DNA of 25,150 nt from an uncultured Sulfuricurvum sp. (GTDB lineage Bacteria > Campylobacterota > Campylobacteria > Campylobacterales > Sulfurimonadaceae), in the NCBI RefSeq assembly GCF_937936435.1, contig NZ_CALDDG010000072.1:1-25150 (forward strand), given 5' to 3'. The notes under the pieces were generated by a model. That model saw only the letters and a program-made list of their open reading frames with translations. It ran no database searches and was not told where the DNA came from. Below are positions 1-6,804 of the stretch, one piece after another. The translations under genes and the position numbers were made by a program. Within the stretch, counting starts at the first letter, position 1. Every line of letters begins with the position of its first letter.

Positions 1-46
1 AGATAAAGGAATGTGACTGGAGTTCAGACGTGTGCTCTTCCGATCT
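1..46. other. Illumina TruSeq adapter contamination
   Basis: Positions 13-46 match the 34-base TruSeq read-2 adapter (begins GTGACTGGAG, ends CTTCCGATCT). Positions 1-4 (AGAT) match the end of the flow-cell primer segment that precedes the index. Positions 5-12 (AAAGGAAT) sit where the index would be; its reverse complement ATTCCTTT is, as I recall, TruSeq LT index 27. This stretch is a library artefact left at the contig end. Any reading frame crossing it is spurious. Confidence 0.97.
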
Positions 47-706
47 CCACCAGGACAAAATCCGGTTGATCCGGTGTTCGGACGTTAGAATAAAAAAGAG
101 GAAAAAAGCGACGGAACCACCTATAAGCGTCATAAAAAACCGAAAACTGCTTCCGGCGAAAAACAGAAGAAATGCAAGGGTTAACGCCAATACGATAACC
201 TGCCCCAAGTCGTTTTGCAAAAAAGCGATCAAAAACATAATTACGATGAAAACCGCCGCATACGGGAGAAACCGTTTAAACTCTTCGGTCACTCCGATAT
301 TGGCATGATGCCCCAGTTTCCGTGAAAAGCTCCATGCCAAAAAATAGACGAATCCTATTTTGAAAAACTCCACCGGAGCGAGTGAAAATCCGAACAACCG
401 TATCCACCGTTTGGCTCCCCCTACTTCGCTGACCAGCGATGCCGGGAGAAACGGCATGACAAGCATTAGCACAATTCCGCCGAAAAAAAGGCCCAAACCC
501 AGGCGATGCAGCCAGATATCGGGATTAAGCTGTGCCAATCCCCACATCAGCAAAATCGAAATAATACCCACGATCAACTCGCGCAGAACGAAGTGAAAGT
601 CGTTGTATTCAAATAAGATAACGGTATATGCTGAAAGCGTATACGAACAAATAATTCCTATCGTAATCAATGCGGTTGTCAAAAGAAATAATTTTTTATC
701 AGGCAT
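47..706 (-). CDS. ftsW: FtsW/RodA-family SEDS glycosyltransferase, 3' end missing
   Basis: This is the N-terminal 220 residues of a polytopic SEDS protein, the peptidoglycan glycosyltransferase that works with a class B PBP in septal wall synthesis at the inner membrane. I translated it from the ATG at 706 (MPDKKLFLLT...). Visible family marks are GGAKRW (96-101), PVEFFK (111-116) and QNDLGQ (164-169), with several hydrophobic segments between them. The frame stays open to position 47, exactly where the adapter begins. The cut is therefore an assembly edge and not a biological truncation. The family is usually about 380 residues, so the C-terminal part, including the catalytic Asp loop, is absent. 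RodA is the alternative. I prefer FtsW because its cognate transpeptidase type (ftsI) lies nearby and because the same neighbourhood (ftsW-type gene, flgB, flgC, fliE, ftsI) is known in Helicobacter pylori. The Shine-Dalgarno signal is weak. Confidence 0.85.
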
Positions 707-774
707 TTTCGGGCTTATACTGTATAATTTGTAGAAGTATATCGTTCTTTGTACAAGAGTACGATAAAAGGGAA

Positions 775-791
775 TTGGAATATTAATTGCT
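775..791 (+). promoter_or_regulatory. sigma-54 (RpoN) -24/-12 promoter for the flgB operon
   Basis: TTGGAATATTAATTGCT carries the -24 GG at 777-778 and the -12 GC at 789-790, with exactly 10 bases between them, as in the consensus TGGCAC-N5-TTGC. Predicted transcription starts near 802, leaving a short leader with a GAAAGGGG ribosome site before the ATG at 829. RpoN with FlgR/FlgS is known to drive rod, hook and basal-body genes in Campylobacter and Helicobacter. A sigma-70-like TATAAT at 723-728 (plus) lacks a matching -35 and is less convincing. Confidence 0.72.
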
Positions 792-828
792 TATTGATCC
801 GTAAGCAAACGGATGAAAGGGGACTCAA

Positions 829-1260
829 ATGGGAATCAATATCTCGCGTGCACACGATTTGATGCAAAGCGCACTCGACTATCGTGCCGCACGTCAGGAT
901 ATGATCGCCGGTAATATCGCAAATGCCGACACTCCGTTTTATCGTCCCCGTGACATCCGTTTTGAAGATGTACTGGCACAAAAAAGTGCGACTATCTTTG
1001 CGGACAAATCGCAAACGCTTGAAATGACCCGTACCGACGGTGCCCATCTCAGCGGAGGAGATACCCAAAGCAGTACCAAAGCATCGACTTTCTTTCGGGA
1101 CGGACACATGGCACGCAACGACGGCAACAGCGTTGATTTGGATGTCGAGACGACGGAAATGGCCAAAAACTCGACAATGTTCAACGCCATCACTGCCGCC
1201 CTCAAGAAAGATTCGGCTATTTTTAAAAGCGTCATCGACGCTTCCGGCAAAACGTCGTAA
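829..1260 (+). CDS. flgB: Flagellar basal-body rod protein FlgB
   Basis: This 143-residue protein is a proximal rod subunit exported by the flagellar type III apparatus. The N-terminal rod motif is clear: the helix around residues 10-28 is followed by AGNIANADTPFYRPRDI (about 27-43), the signature of FlgB/FlgC/FlgG N-termini. The C-terminal amphipathic helix (about 104-135, VDLDVETTEMAKNS then MFNAITAAL) is also typical. Length is normal for the family. It is the first gene of flgB-flgC-fliE-ftsI, starts behind GAAAGGGG, and sits under the predicted sigma-54 promoter at 775-791. Ten bases separate it from flgC, so the two are probably co-transcribed. Confidence 0.95.
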   Translation: MGINISRAHDLMQSALDYRAARQDMIAGNIANADTPFYRPRDIRFEDVLAQKSATIFADKSQTLEMTRTDGAHLSGGDTQSSTKASTFFRDGHMARNDGNSVDLDVETTEMAKNSTMFNAITAALKKDSAIFKSVIDASGKTS

Positions 1261-1270
1261 GGATTAAATC

Positions 1271-1765
1271 ATGGCATTTTTAAACAGTTTTGACATCAGT
1301 GGATACGGATTATCGGCTCAACGCGTCCGCGTCAATACGATCAGTTCCAACATCGCCAATGCGCAGACCACCCGAACCGACGAAGGAGGGCCGTATCGCC
1401 GTCAGGAAGTCGTTTTTAAAGCCATCGATTTCAATAAAGCTTACAATCAGGCATTAGCACAGGATACCTCCGCATTGGGTTATAGCGATCCATTAAAAGA
1501 AGGACTCGAAGGGCTCAAACCCAATCCGGCGATTATGAGCGTCGTCGTCGATAAAATCACCCGCGACGATAAAGCGCCGAAGATGAAATACGATCCTTCC
1601 CATCCCGACGCGGATGCAAACGGATACGTTGCCTACCCTAATATTAATCCTGTCGTCGAAATGGCCGATTTAGTCGAAGCAACTCGTTCATACCAAGCGA
1701 ACGTCGCAGCGTTTGAAAGTTCTAAAACCATGGCGACCAATGCCATATCAATTTTACAAGCCTAA
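1271..1765 (+). CDS. flgC: Flagellar basal-body rod protein FlgC
   Basis: This 164-residue proximal rod protein begins MAFLNSFDISGYGLSAQR and carries SSNIANAQTTRTDEGGPY (about 26-43), the conserved rod-family N-terminal motif including the GGPYRRQ turn. The C-terminus has the expected NPVVEMADLVEATRSYQAN helix (about 126-144) used for packing in the rod core. Length matches the family. It lies 10 bases after flgB and 15 bases before fliE on the same strand, with a GGAT-type ribosome site. Rod subunits are secreted without a cleaved signal, and none is present here. Confidence 0.96.
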   Translation: MAFLNSFDISGYGLSAQRVRVNTISSNIANAQTTRTDEGGPYRRQEVVFKAIDFNKAYNQALAQDTSALGYSDPLKEGLEGLKPNPAIMSVVVDKITRDDKAPKMKYDPSHPDADANGYVAYPNINPVVEMADLVEATRSYQANVAAFESSKTMATNAISILQA

Positions 1766-1780
1766 GAAGGATAACCCGTT

Positions 1781-2083
1781 ATGGCCGATATTCAATCGAT
1801 AAAATCTCTCTCAACCGCCGATCTGCTTGGCAGCAAAAAAAGCGGAGCGGGTGAAACGGGAAAAACCGATTTTGCGGAAGAGCTTAAAAGTGCTTTGGGC
1901 AATGTCAATCAAATGCAGGTAGACGGTGAAAAAGCGATGAGCGATATCGCCACCGGATCGGTCAAAGACCTTCACCAAGCGGCGATTGCCATCGATAAAG
2001 CCGAAATCAGCATGAAGCTGATGCTGGAAGTACGAAATAAAGCGCTTAGTGCATACAAAGAAATCACTCGAACGCAAATGTGA
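1781..2083 (+). CDS. fliE: Flagellar hook-basal body complex protein FliE
   Basis: This 100-residue protein joins the MS ring (FliF) to the rod and is needed for rod export. The C-terminal half is diagnostic: DLHQAAIAIDKAEISMKLML (about 65-84) followed by EVRNKALSAYKEITRTQM, close to the usual VRNKLVEAYQEIMRMQV ending. The N-terminal half is polar and variable, as in the family. It has an AAGGAT ribosome site before the ATG. It completes the flgBC-fliE unit, and ftsI follows after 14 bases. Confidence 0.96.
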   Translation: MADIQSIKSLSTADLLGSKKSGAGETGKTDFAEELKSALGNVNQMQVDGEKAMSDIATGSVKDLHQAAIAIDKAEISMKLMLEVRNKALSAYKEITRTQM

Positions 2084-2097
2084 TTTAGCCTCTTCGT

Positions 2098-3897
2098 ATG
2101 CGCCATTCCAATAAATCGAAAAAGATACTTGCCCTATTTCTCGTTCTGATGTCGGGATTTGCCATTTTCATAATGGTGATGTTCTATACCGCCGTACATC
2201 ATCGCGACATCCCCTCTATCTACTCCGAAGAGAGTGCCAAAGCACAGCGTGGCTCCATCATAAGTGCCGACGGATACCACATCGCTACGACCCAAAAGCT
2301 GTATAAAGCGGTCGTCAATACCCGTAATATCGATCCCGGGAAAGAGGAACTTTTCATCCAGCTTTTCAGTATCTACAGCGGCATCGACCCTTCTGAAATA
2401 CGCCAACGCCTCCATACCCGCAAAGGCTCGGTTACCCTCAGCTACCATATCAGCCAAAAAGAGGCGATGTATCTTAAAACACTTGCCTTCGAATTACGCC
2501 GTTTAGGAGTTTTTGTCGAGTATGAAACACCTGACGGCAACCGTATTTTGCAGGGTCTGAATGTCATCGAAAGCGGCGAAGCACGTGAGTACCCTTACGG
2601 CAAACTTCTTACACCGCTGCTCGGATACCCGCGTAAAATCGAAGAAGAAGGGTATACCCGTGTATACGGAATCAAGGGGTTGGAGAAGTTTTTTGACGAA
2701 GAGCTCAATCCTCAGCAAAATAAAACTCAAAAAGCGCTGCGCGACGTTAACGGCTATCTGATTCTCAATAAACAAAGCGACGTAAAACGCCAAATCAATG
2801 GTCTGACCGTTAAACTCAACATCCCGATTGCCCTTCAGGCACGCGTCGAAACCATCACCGACAAGATCAAAGAACAATTACAGGCCGATGAAATCATCGC
2901 AACCGTCATGGAGTCTAAAAGCGGAAAAATTATCGCACTGGCCAGCTCAAACCGCTTCGAACCCAACCATATCCGGCGGGAGGATTACCCTTCGCTCAAT
3001 ACCAATGCCATCGAATACAGCTATGAGCCGGGATCGGTTATCAAACCGATCATCTTTGCGATCATGCTCGACAAAGGGCTTATCAACCCCTACGATATGG
3101 TCAACGGGCACAACGGACGCTTCACAATGGGACGAAAAACAATTGTCGACGAACACCCCTTTAGCATGATCAGTGCCGAAGACGTCATTGTCCACTCTTC
3201 CAATATCGGGATCGCGCAACTCGCCCAAAAACTGAACGGCGTAGAGTACACCGAAGGGCTCAAACGATTCGGTTTCACCCATTTCAGCGGTATCGATCTG
3301 CCGTATGAAAAACGGGGGTCCGTCCCTTCATCGACGCAACTCAACAACTATCTGTACAAAGCGATCACCGCTTACGGATACGGGATGCGGGCAAACGCGA
3401 TGCAGCTTGTCAAAGCGTTCAATGTCTTTAACAACGGCGGAAAACTGGTCAACCCGATGGTCGTCGAAGCTCTGAATGATGATAACGGACGGATTATCCC
3501 GATGCAGGTTCAAAGCCCGATACAGGTTATCTCCCCGGCAACGGCGGAACGGATGAAACAGATATTGATTAAAACCGTCAACGAAGGGACGGGAACCATC
3601 GCCAAAACCCCCGGCTTGGAAGTCGGCGGGAAAACCGGAACGGCACACATCGCGAAAAACGGCGGATACCTCAACAGTTATCACACGTCGTTTATCGGAT
3701 TCGCCAATGACCACAAACACAAATATACGATCGGGATCACCGTCATTAACCCGAAAACCGTCTATTTCGCTTCGATCACAGCCGTTCCCGTTTTCAAAGG
3801 GATCGTCGATATGATGATCGAAGAAAAATATCTGACTCCCGATCCGGCAGCCGTAAGTGCCGCCGAAGAGGCTCCTACGCCGCCGCCACACCTTTAA
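2098..3897 (+). CDS. ftsI: Class B penicillin-binding protein, FtsI/PBP3 type transpeptidase
   Basis: This 599-residue peptidoglycan D,D-transpeptidase should act with the SEDS protein at the septum. A short basic cytoplasmic N-terminus is followed by one membrane anchor (about 10-31) and then a pedestal domain starting near AQRGSIIS. The transpeptidase motifs are complete: SVIK with nucleophile Ser313 and Lys316, S367-S-N369, and K512-T-G-T515. A Pro/Glu-rich tail ends PPPHL. The gene starts 14 bases after fliE with only a weak ribosome site, suggesting coupling to upstream translation. Its 3' end overlaps the convergent lipoprotein gene by 23 bases. Placing a division PBP behind flgBC-fliE matches the H. 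pylori order. PBP2/MrdA of elongation is the alternative; context favours FtsI. Confidence 0.88.
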   Translation: MRHSNKSKKILALFLVLMSGFAIFIMVMFYTAVHHRDIPSIYSEESAKAQRGSIISADGYHIATTQKLYKAVVNTRNIDPGKEELFIQLFSIYSGIDPSEIRQRLHTRKGSVTLSYHISQKEAMYLKTLAFELRRLGVFVEYETPDGNRILQGLNVIESGEAREYPYGKLLTPLLGYPRKIEEEGYTRVYGIKGLEKFFDEELNPQQNKTQKALRDVNGYLILNKQSDVKRQINGLTVKLNIPIALQARVETITDKIKEQLQADEIIATVMESKSGKIIALASSNRFEPNHIRREDYPSLNTNAIEYSYEPGSVIKPIIFAIMLDKGLINPYDMVNGHNGRFTMGRKTIVDEHPFSMISAEDVIVHSSNIGIAQLAQKLNGVEYTEGLKRFGFTHFSGIDLPYEKRGSVPSSTQLNNYLYKAITAYGYGMRANAMQLVKAFNVFNNGGKLVNPMVVEALNDDNGRIIPMQVQSPIQVISPATAERMKQILIKTVNEGTGTIAKTPGLEVGGKTGTAHIAKNGGYLNSYHTSFIGFANDHKHKYTIGITVINPKTVYFASITAVPVFKGIVDMMIEEKYLTPDPAAVSAAEEAPTPPPHL

Positions 3898-4411
3898 GGG
3901 CTTTTTGGATCACTTTTGTCGCCTCTTTTTCGATCAGATAGTGTTTCTGGATTCCCCACACCTCGATCACCGCATCGGCTTTGACAAACCACTTGTGCTC
4001 CGGACGGAAGGTTCCGATTAGACGGGAACCGTTCTTCAACATTGTCGGATCGATTTTCAATACCAGAGGTACCGTCTTCGTCTCTCCCGATTCGATCAGG
4101 ATCGGCTCTTTCTCGCTGGCCTTTACTTCTCCATGAGCCACTTCCTCTTTCTCATCACTTAAGCGATAGGTAAGGGAAACGATTTTGAGACCGCTGTGCC
4201 ATTTATTGATCACTTTTAAATCCGTCCCGATACGGATTTCCCCCTTATCGACGGGAGCACCTAACAGTGCCAAAACACCGAACATCACATCGGCACCGCT
4301 ATTTTCTAGCCGGACATTTCCGACCGGCTCGATCATGATGTCTTCTCCCATTTTCGGAGTACATCCTCCAAGCACTATCCCCGCAACGGCTGCCGCAATC
4401 CAAATGCGCAT
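3875..4411 (-). CDS. Putative lipoprotein with LEA14-like (LEA type 2) domain
   Basis: This 178-residue protein starts at the ATG at 4411, one base after the panC stop; an upstream in-frame TTG would only extend it back into panC. The N-terminus is a lipoprotein signal: MRIW, a hydrophobic stretch, and lipobox L14-G-G-C17. The mature part resembles the LEA14 beta-sandwich by eye: KVINKWHSGLKIVSLTYRL, then a VAHGEV segment, then ESGETKTVPLVLKI. That pattern, in which N(P/K) is followed by a paired-strand Y-x-L and later GET-x-x-x-P, is usual in small bacterial LEA14 lipoproteins. The fold assignment is an inference without a profile search. There is no catalytic motif. The protein is probably anchored in the outer membrane because residue +2 after the Cys is Thr, not Asp. 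It is the second gene of a panC unit. Function unknown. Confidence 0.75.
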   Translation of the reverse strand: MRIWIAAAVAGIVLGGCTPKMGEDIMIEPVGNVRLENSGADVMFGVLALLGAPVDKGEIRIGTDLKVINKWHSGLKIVSLTYRLSDEKEEVAHGEVKASEKEPILIESGETKTVPLVLKIDPTMLKNGSRLIGTFRPEHKWFVKADAVIEVWGIQKHYLIEKEATKVIQKALKGVAAA

Positions 4412-4412
4412 C

Positions 4413-5234
4413 TTACATCCACACGTTGTCAATGAGTCGGGTAGAGCCTACACGTGCCGCGACCAAAACGATCGTATCCCCGATCACCACATGCGAAAGG
4501 GATTCGAACCGTCGGTTGACGACCGCGGCATATTCTACCTCCAGCGGAGCCAAAATATCCATCATCGCTTTTTGGATCGGCACAACATCCAGTGTCCCCT
4601 GCATCACCATGTTTGTCGAGCACTTCAATGCGGCAGAGAGTTTAAGCGCCTCGGTACGCTCTTCCACGCTCAAATAGACATTGCGCGAGGAGAGGGCCAG
4701 CCCGTCTTTTTCCCGCACCGTCTCCATCGGTACGATCTCGACGCCCATAAACAGGTTTTCCACCATCTGGGTAATCAGTGCGAGCTGCTGCGCATCTTTT
4801 TTCCCGAAATAGGCACGTGTCGGACGTACCAGATTCAACAGTTTCATAACGACGGTCAGCACTCCGTCAAAATGGCCCGGACGTGACACTCCTTCTAGAA
4901 TGTAGCCTCGTACATCCGGAGCTATAATCCGTACTTCATCGTCTCCGTACATAGCGCTCACATCGGGATAAAAAAGGATATCCACCCCGCTGAGCTCACA
5001 GATTTTAAAATCGGCCTCTTCACGGCGCGGGTATTTCGAGAGGTCTTCTCCCGGCAGGAACTGTGTCGGATTGACGAAGATCGATACGACAACTGTATCG
5101 TTATTGCCACGTGCGGCTTCTACCAAACTCCGATGCCCGATATGCAGTGCGCCCATCGTCGGGACGAATCCTACCGATCCGGTCTTCCCTTTCAGCGCGT
5201 CACGAAGTTCCGTTGCCGACCTTGCGATAATCAT
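4413..5234 (-). CDS. panC: Pantothenate synthetase (pantoate--beta-alanine ligase)
   Basis: This 273-residue enzyme condenses pantoate and beta-alanine with ATP to give pantothenate, the precursor of coenzyme A. I place the start at the ATG at 5234, with GAGG eight bases upstream; an in-frame TTG further up lies ahead of that ribosome site. FVPTMGALHIGH (about 23-34) carries the nucleotide-binding HIGH motif, followed by SIFVNPTQF (51-59, pantoate and ATP contacts). GRPG is replaced by SRPGHFDGV in the middle, then come YFGKKDAQQ and the LSSRNVYLS loop. Length is typical. No other pan genes are in view. It is transcribed divergently from prfB, and a lipoprotein gene follows after one base. 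Confidence 0.96.
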   Translation of the reverse strand: MIIARSATELRDALKGKTGSVGFVPTMGALHIGHRSLVEAARGNNDTVVVSIFVNPTQFLPGEDLSKYPRREEADFKICELSGVDILFYPDVSAMYGDDEVRIIAPDVRGYILEGVSRPGHFDGVLTVVMKLLNLVRPTRAYFGKKDAQQLALITQMVENLFMGVEIVPMETVREKDGLALSSRNVYLSVEERTEALKLSAALKCSTNMVMQGTLDVVPIQKAMMDILAPLEVEYAAVVNRRFESLSHVVIGDTIVLVAARVGSTRLIDNVWM

Positions 5235-5253
5235 TGTTTTAGCCTCTTTAGAA

Positions 5254-5271
5254 TATAATCGCAATTATAAT
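5254..5271. promoter_or_regulatory. Shared -10 region between panC and prfB
   Basis: The 77-base divergent spacer holds TATAAT on the plus strand at 5254-5259 and again at 5266-5271. It also holds TATAAT on the minus strand (5269 down to 5264). The 5264-5271 ATTATAAT box therefore reads as a -10 element both ways. No good -35 is seen on either strand, which is common in Campylobacterota. panC and prfB may compete for polymerase here. Confidence 0.5.
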
Positions 5272-5311
5272 AGACTTATTCATAATTAAATAACACTCCA
5301 GGAATAAATGC

Positions 5312-6418
5312 GTGGACCACTACGAATATACCGAATTACTGAAAACCCTGACCGTCAAGATGCAAAATGTCACCGACGTCGTCCGCCCCGATGAAATCAG
5401 CGCACGGTTGAGCGCGATTGAAGAGCTCGAAAACTCGGACGGGTTTTGGAATGACGCAGCGGCTGCGGGAGTTATTCAAAAAGAGAAGACTCAGCTAGAG
5501 CGCCGTCTTGCCAAATACTCTAAAACATTCAACGCTCTGGGCGACGCCGCCGATCTGTATGAAATGGCAAAAGACGAAGGAGACGATGAAACGGTAGATT
5601 CCCTTTTCGCAGACGCTCCAAAGCTTGAAAACCAGGTCAAATCGATGGAGATCGAAGTTCTCCTCAGCGGTGAACACGACAGTCTCAATGCGATTGTTAC
5701 GATTCATCCGGGTGCCGGAGGGACAGAGTCCCAAGACTGGGCTTCCATGCTGCTACGTATGTATACCCGCTGGGCGGAACGCCATGATTTCACCGTAGAG
5801 ATGCTCGACTATCAAGCGGGCGAAGAGGCGGGGATCAAAGACGCCGCCCTTTTGATCAAGGGGATCAATGTCTACGGCTACCTCAAAAATGAAAACGGTA
5901 TCCACCGTCTGGTACGTATCAGTCCATACGATTCGGCGGCGAAACGCCATACCAGTTTCACCTCGGTCATGATCTCTCCGGAACTCGACGATGATATCGA
6001 GATCGAAATCGAAGACAAAGATATCCGTTTGGATACCTATCGCGCTTCCGGTGCGGGAGGACAACACGTCAATAAAACCGAATCAGCGATCCGTATCACC
6101 CATATCCCGACCGGTATCGTCGTACAATGCCAAAACGACCGTTCACAGCACAAGAACAAAGCGACCGCGTTTAAAATGTTAAAAAGCCGATTGTATGAGC
6201 TTGAAATGGAGAAAAAACAGGCTGCCGTCGATGGTATCGAGAAAAGTGAAAACGGATGGGGACATCAGATCCGCTCATACGTGTTGGCACCGTACCAACA
6301 GGTCAAAGACACCCGCTCGGGTATCCCTTACTCCAATATCAGCAATATTCTCGACGGGGATATCGATGAGATGATCGAAGGGGTTCTCATCGCTCTAAGC
6401 CGCAAGGACGGGGAATAA
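5312..6418 (+). CDS. prfB: Peptide chain release factor 2
   Basis: This 368-residue class I release factor recognises UGA and UAA and triggers peptide release at the ribosomal P site. The start is the GTG at 5312, with AGGA eight bases upstream. The GGQ catalytic loop is G249-G-Q251 in RASGAGGQHVNKTES. The stop-codon tripeptide, SPF in the family, reads S204-P-Y206 here (ISPYDSAAKRHTS). The N-terminal domain 1 is complete and in one frame, so the programmed +1 frameshift of E. coli prfB is not required. Alanine precedes the SGAGGQ loop, unlike the Thr of E. coli K-12. An out-of-frame ATG lies four bases ahead of the GTG. The stop directly abuts the convergent small membrane protein gene. Confidence 0.96.
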   Translation: MDHYEYTELLKTLTVKMQNVTDVVRPDEISARLSAIEELENSDGFWNDAAAAGVIQKEKTQLERRLAKYSKTFNALGDAADLYEMAKDEGDDETVDSLFADAPKLENQVKSMEIEVLLSGEHDSLNAIVTIHPGAGGTESQDWASMLLRMYTRWAERHDFTVEMLDYQAGEEAGIKDAALLIKGINVYGYLKNENGIHRLVRISPYDSAAKRHTSFTSVMISPELDDDIEIEIEDKDIRLDTYRASGAGGQHVNKTESAIRITHIPTGIVVQCQNDRSQHKNKATAFKMLKSRLYELEMEKKQAAVDGIEKSENGWGHQIRSYVLAPYQQVKDTRSGIPYSNISNILDGDIDEMIEGVLIALSRKDGE

Positions 6419-6745
6419 TCACTCCCTTTTTTTCGATATCAGCCCATAGATTAAAAATCCGATTCCGGCGATGATAATAACGATGAGGGTATAGCGCAGG
6501 TGCTCTGCCTGCTTCTCCCGATACGCTTTCATGATAGGGCTTTCTTCCGCTTTTTTGGAAGGACTCACTGCCCCGCCGCTCATCCGCGCTTCCATCGCTT
6601 CCACTTTTTGGGCATAGGCCTCTTCTTCGCTCACAACCGGCGTTCCGGTATTATCCCAAAATACCATCCCCAATGCAATCAGTATCAACACAATCCCAAG
6701 CCCGATCGAAAGTCCTCGTTTATGTTTGTGTATCCATTCTTGCAT
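6419..6745 (-). CDS. Small two-TM membrane protein, function unknown
   Basis: I do not recognise this 108-residue protein. It has a basic N-terminus (MQEWIHKHKR), a first membrane helix at about 12-30 and a polar middle of about 55 residues rich in Glu, Lys and Ala. A second membrane helix follows at about 86-103, then a KKRE tail. By the positive-inside rule both termini should be cytoplasmic, with the charged middle (predicted helices about 39-56 and 71-83) in the periplasm. Translation is well supported by GGGAG eight bases before the ATG. The gene abuts prfB tail to tail with no spacer and diverges from the bpt-type gene 59 bases away. There is no enzymatic motif. A small envelope or accessory subunit is possible, but nothing here proves a role. 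Confidence 0.75.
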   Translation of the reverse strand: MQEWIHKHKRGLSIGLGIVLILIALGMVFWDNTGTPVVSEEEAYAQKVEAMEARMSGGAVSPSKKAEESPIMKAYREKQAEHLRYTLIVIIIAGIGFLIYGLISKKRE

Positions 6746-6804
6746 TTTTTTCTCCCGTGCGCATTACAGCATTATTTTACGAAATTTATGGAAAAATCTC
6801 TCTT

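Noticed and set aside
30..308. Plus-strand reading frame near the contig start
   Set aside because: It begins inside the adapter and runs antisense to the well-supported ftsW frame.
5308..5394. E. coli type programmed +1 frameshift in prfB
   Set aside because: RF2 domain 1 is encoded without interruption from the GTG at 5312; the CUU slippery codon and the internal Shine-Dalgarno are missing, and the ATG-frame peptide is Arg/Pro-rich and unlike RF2.
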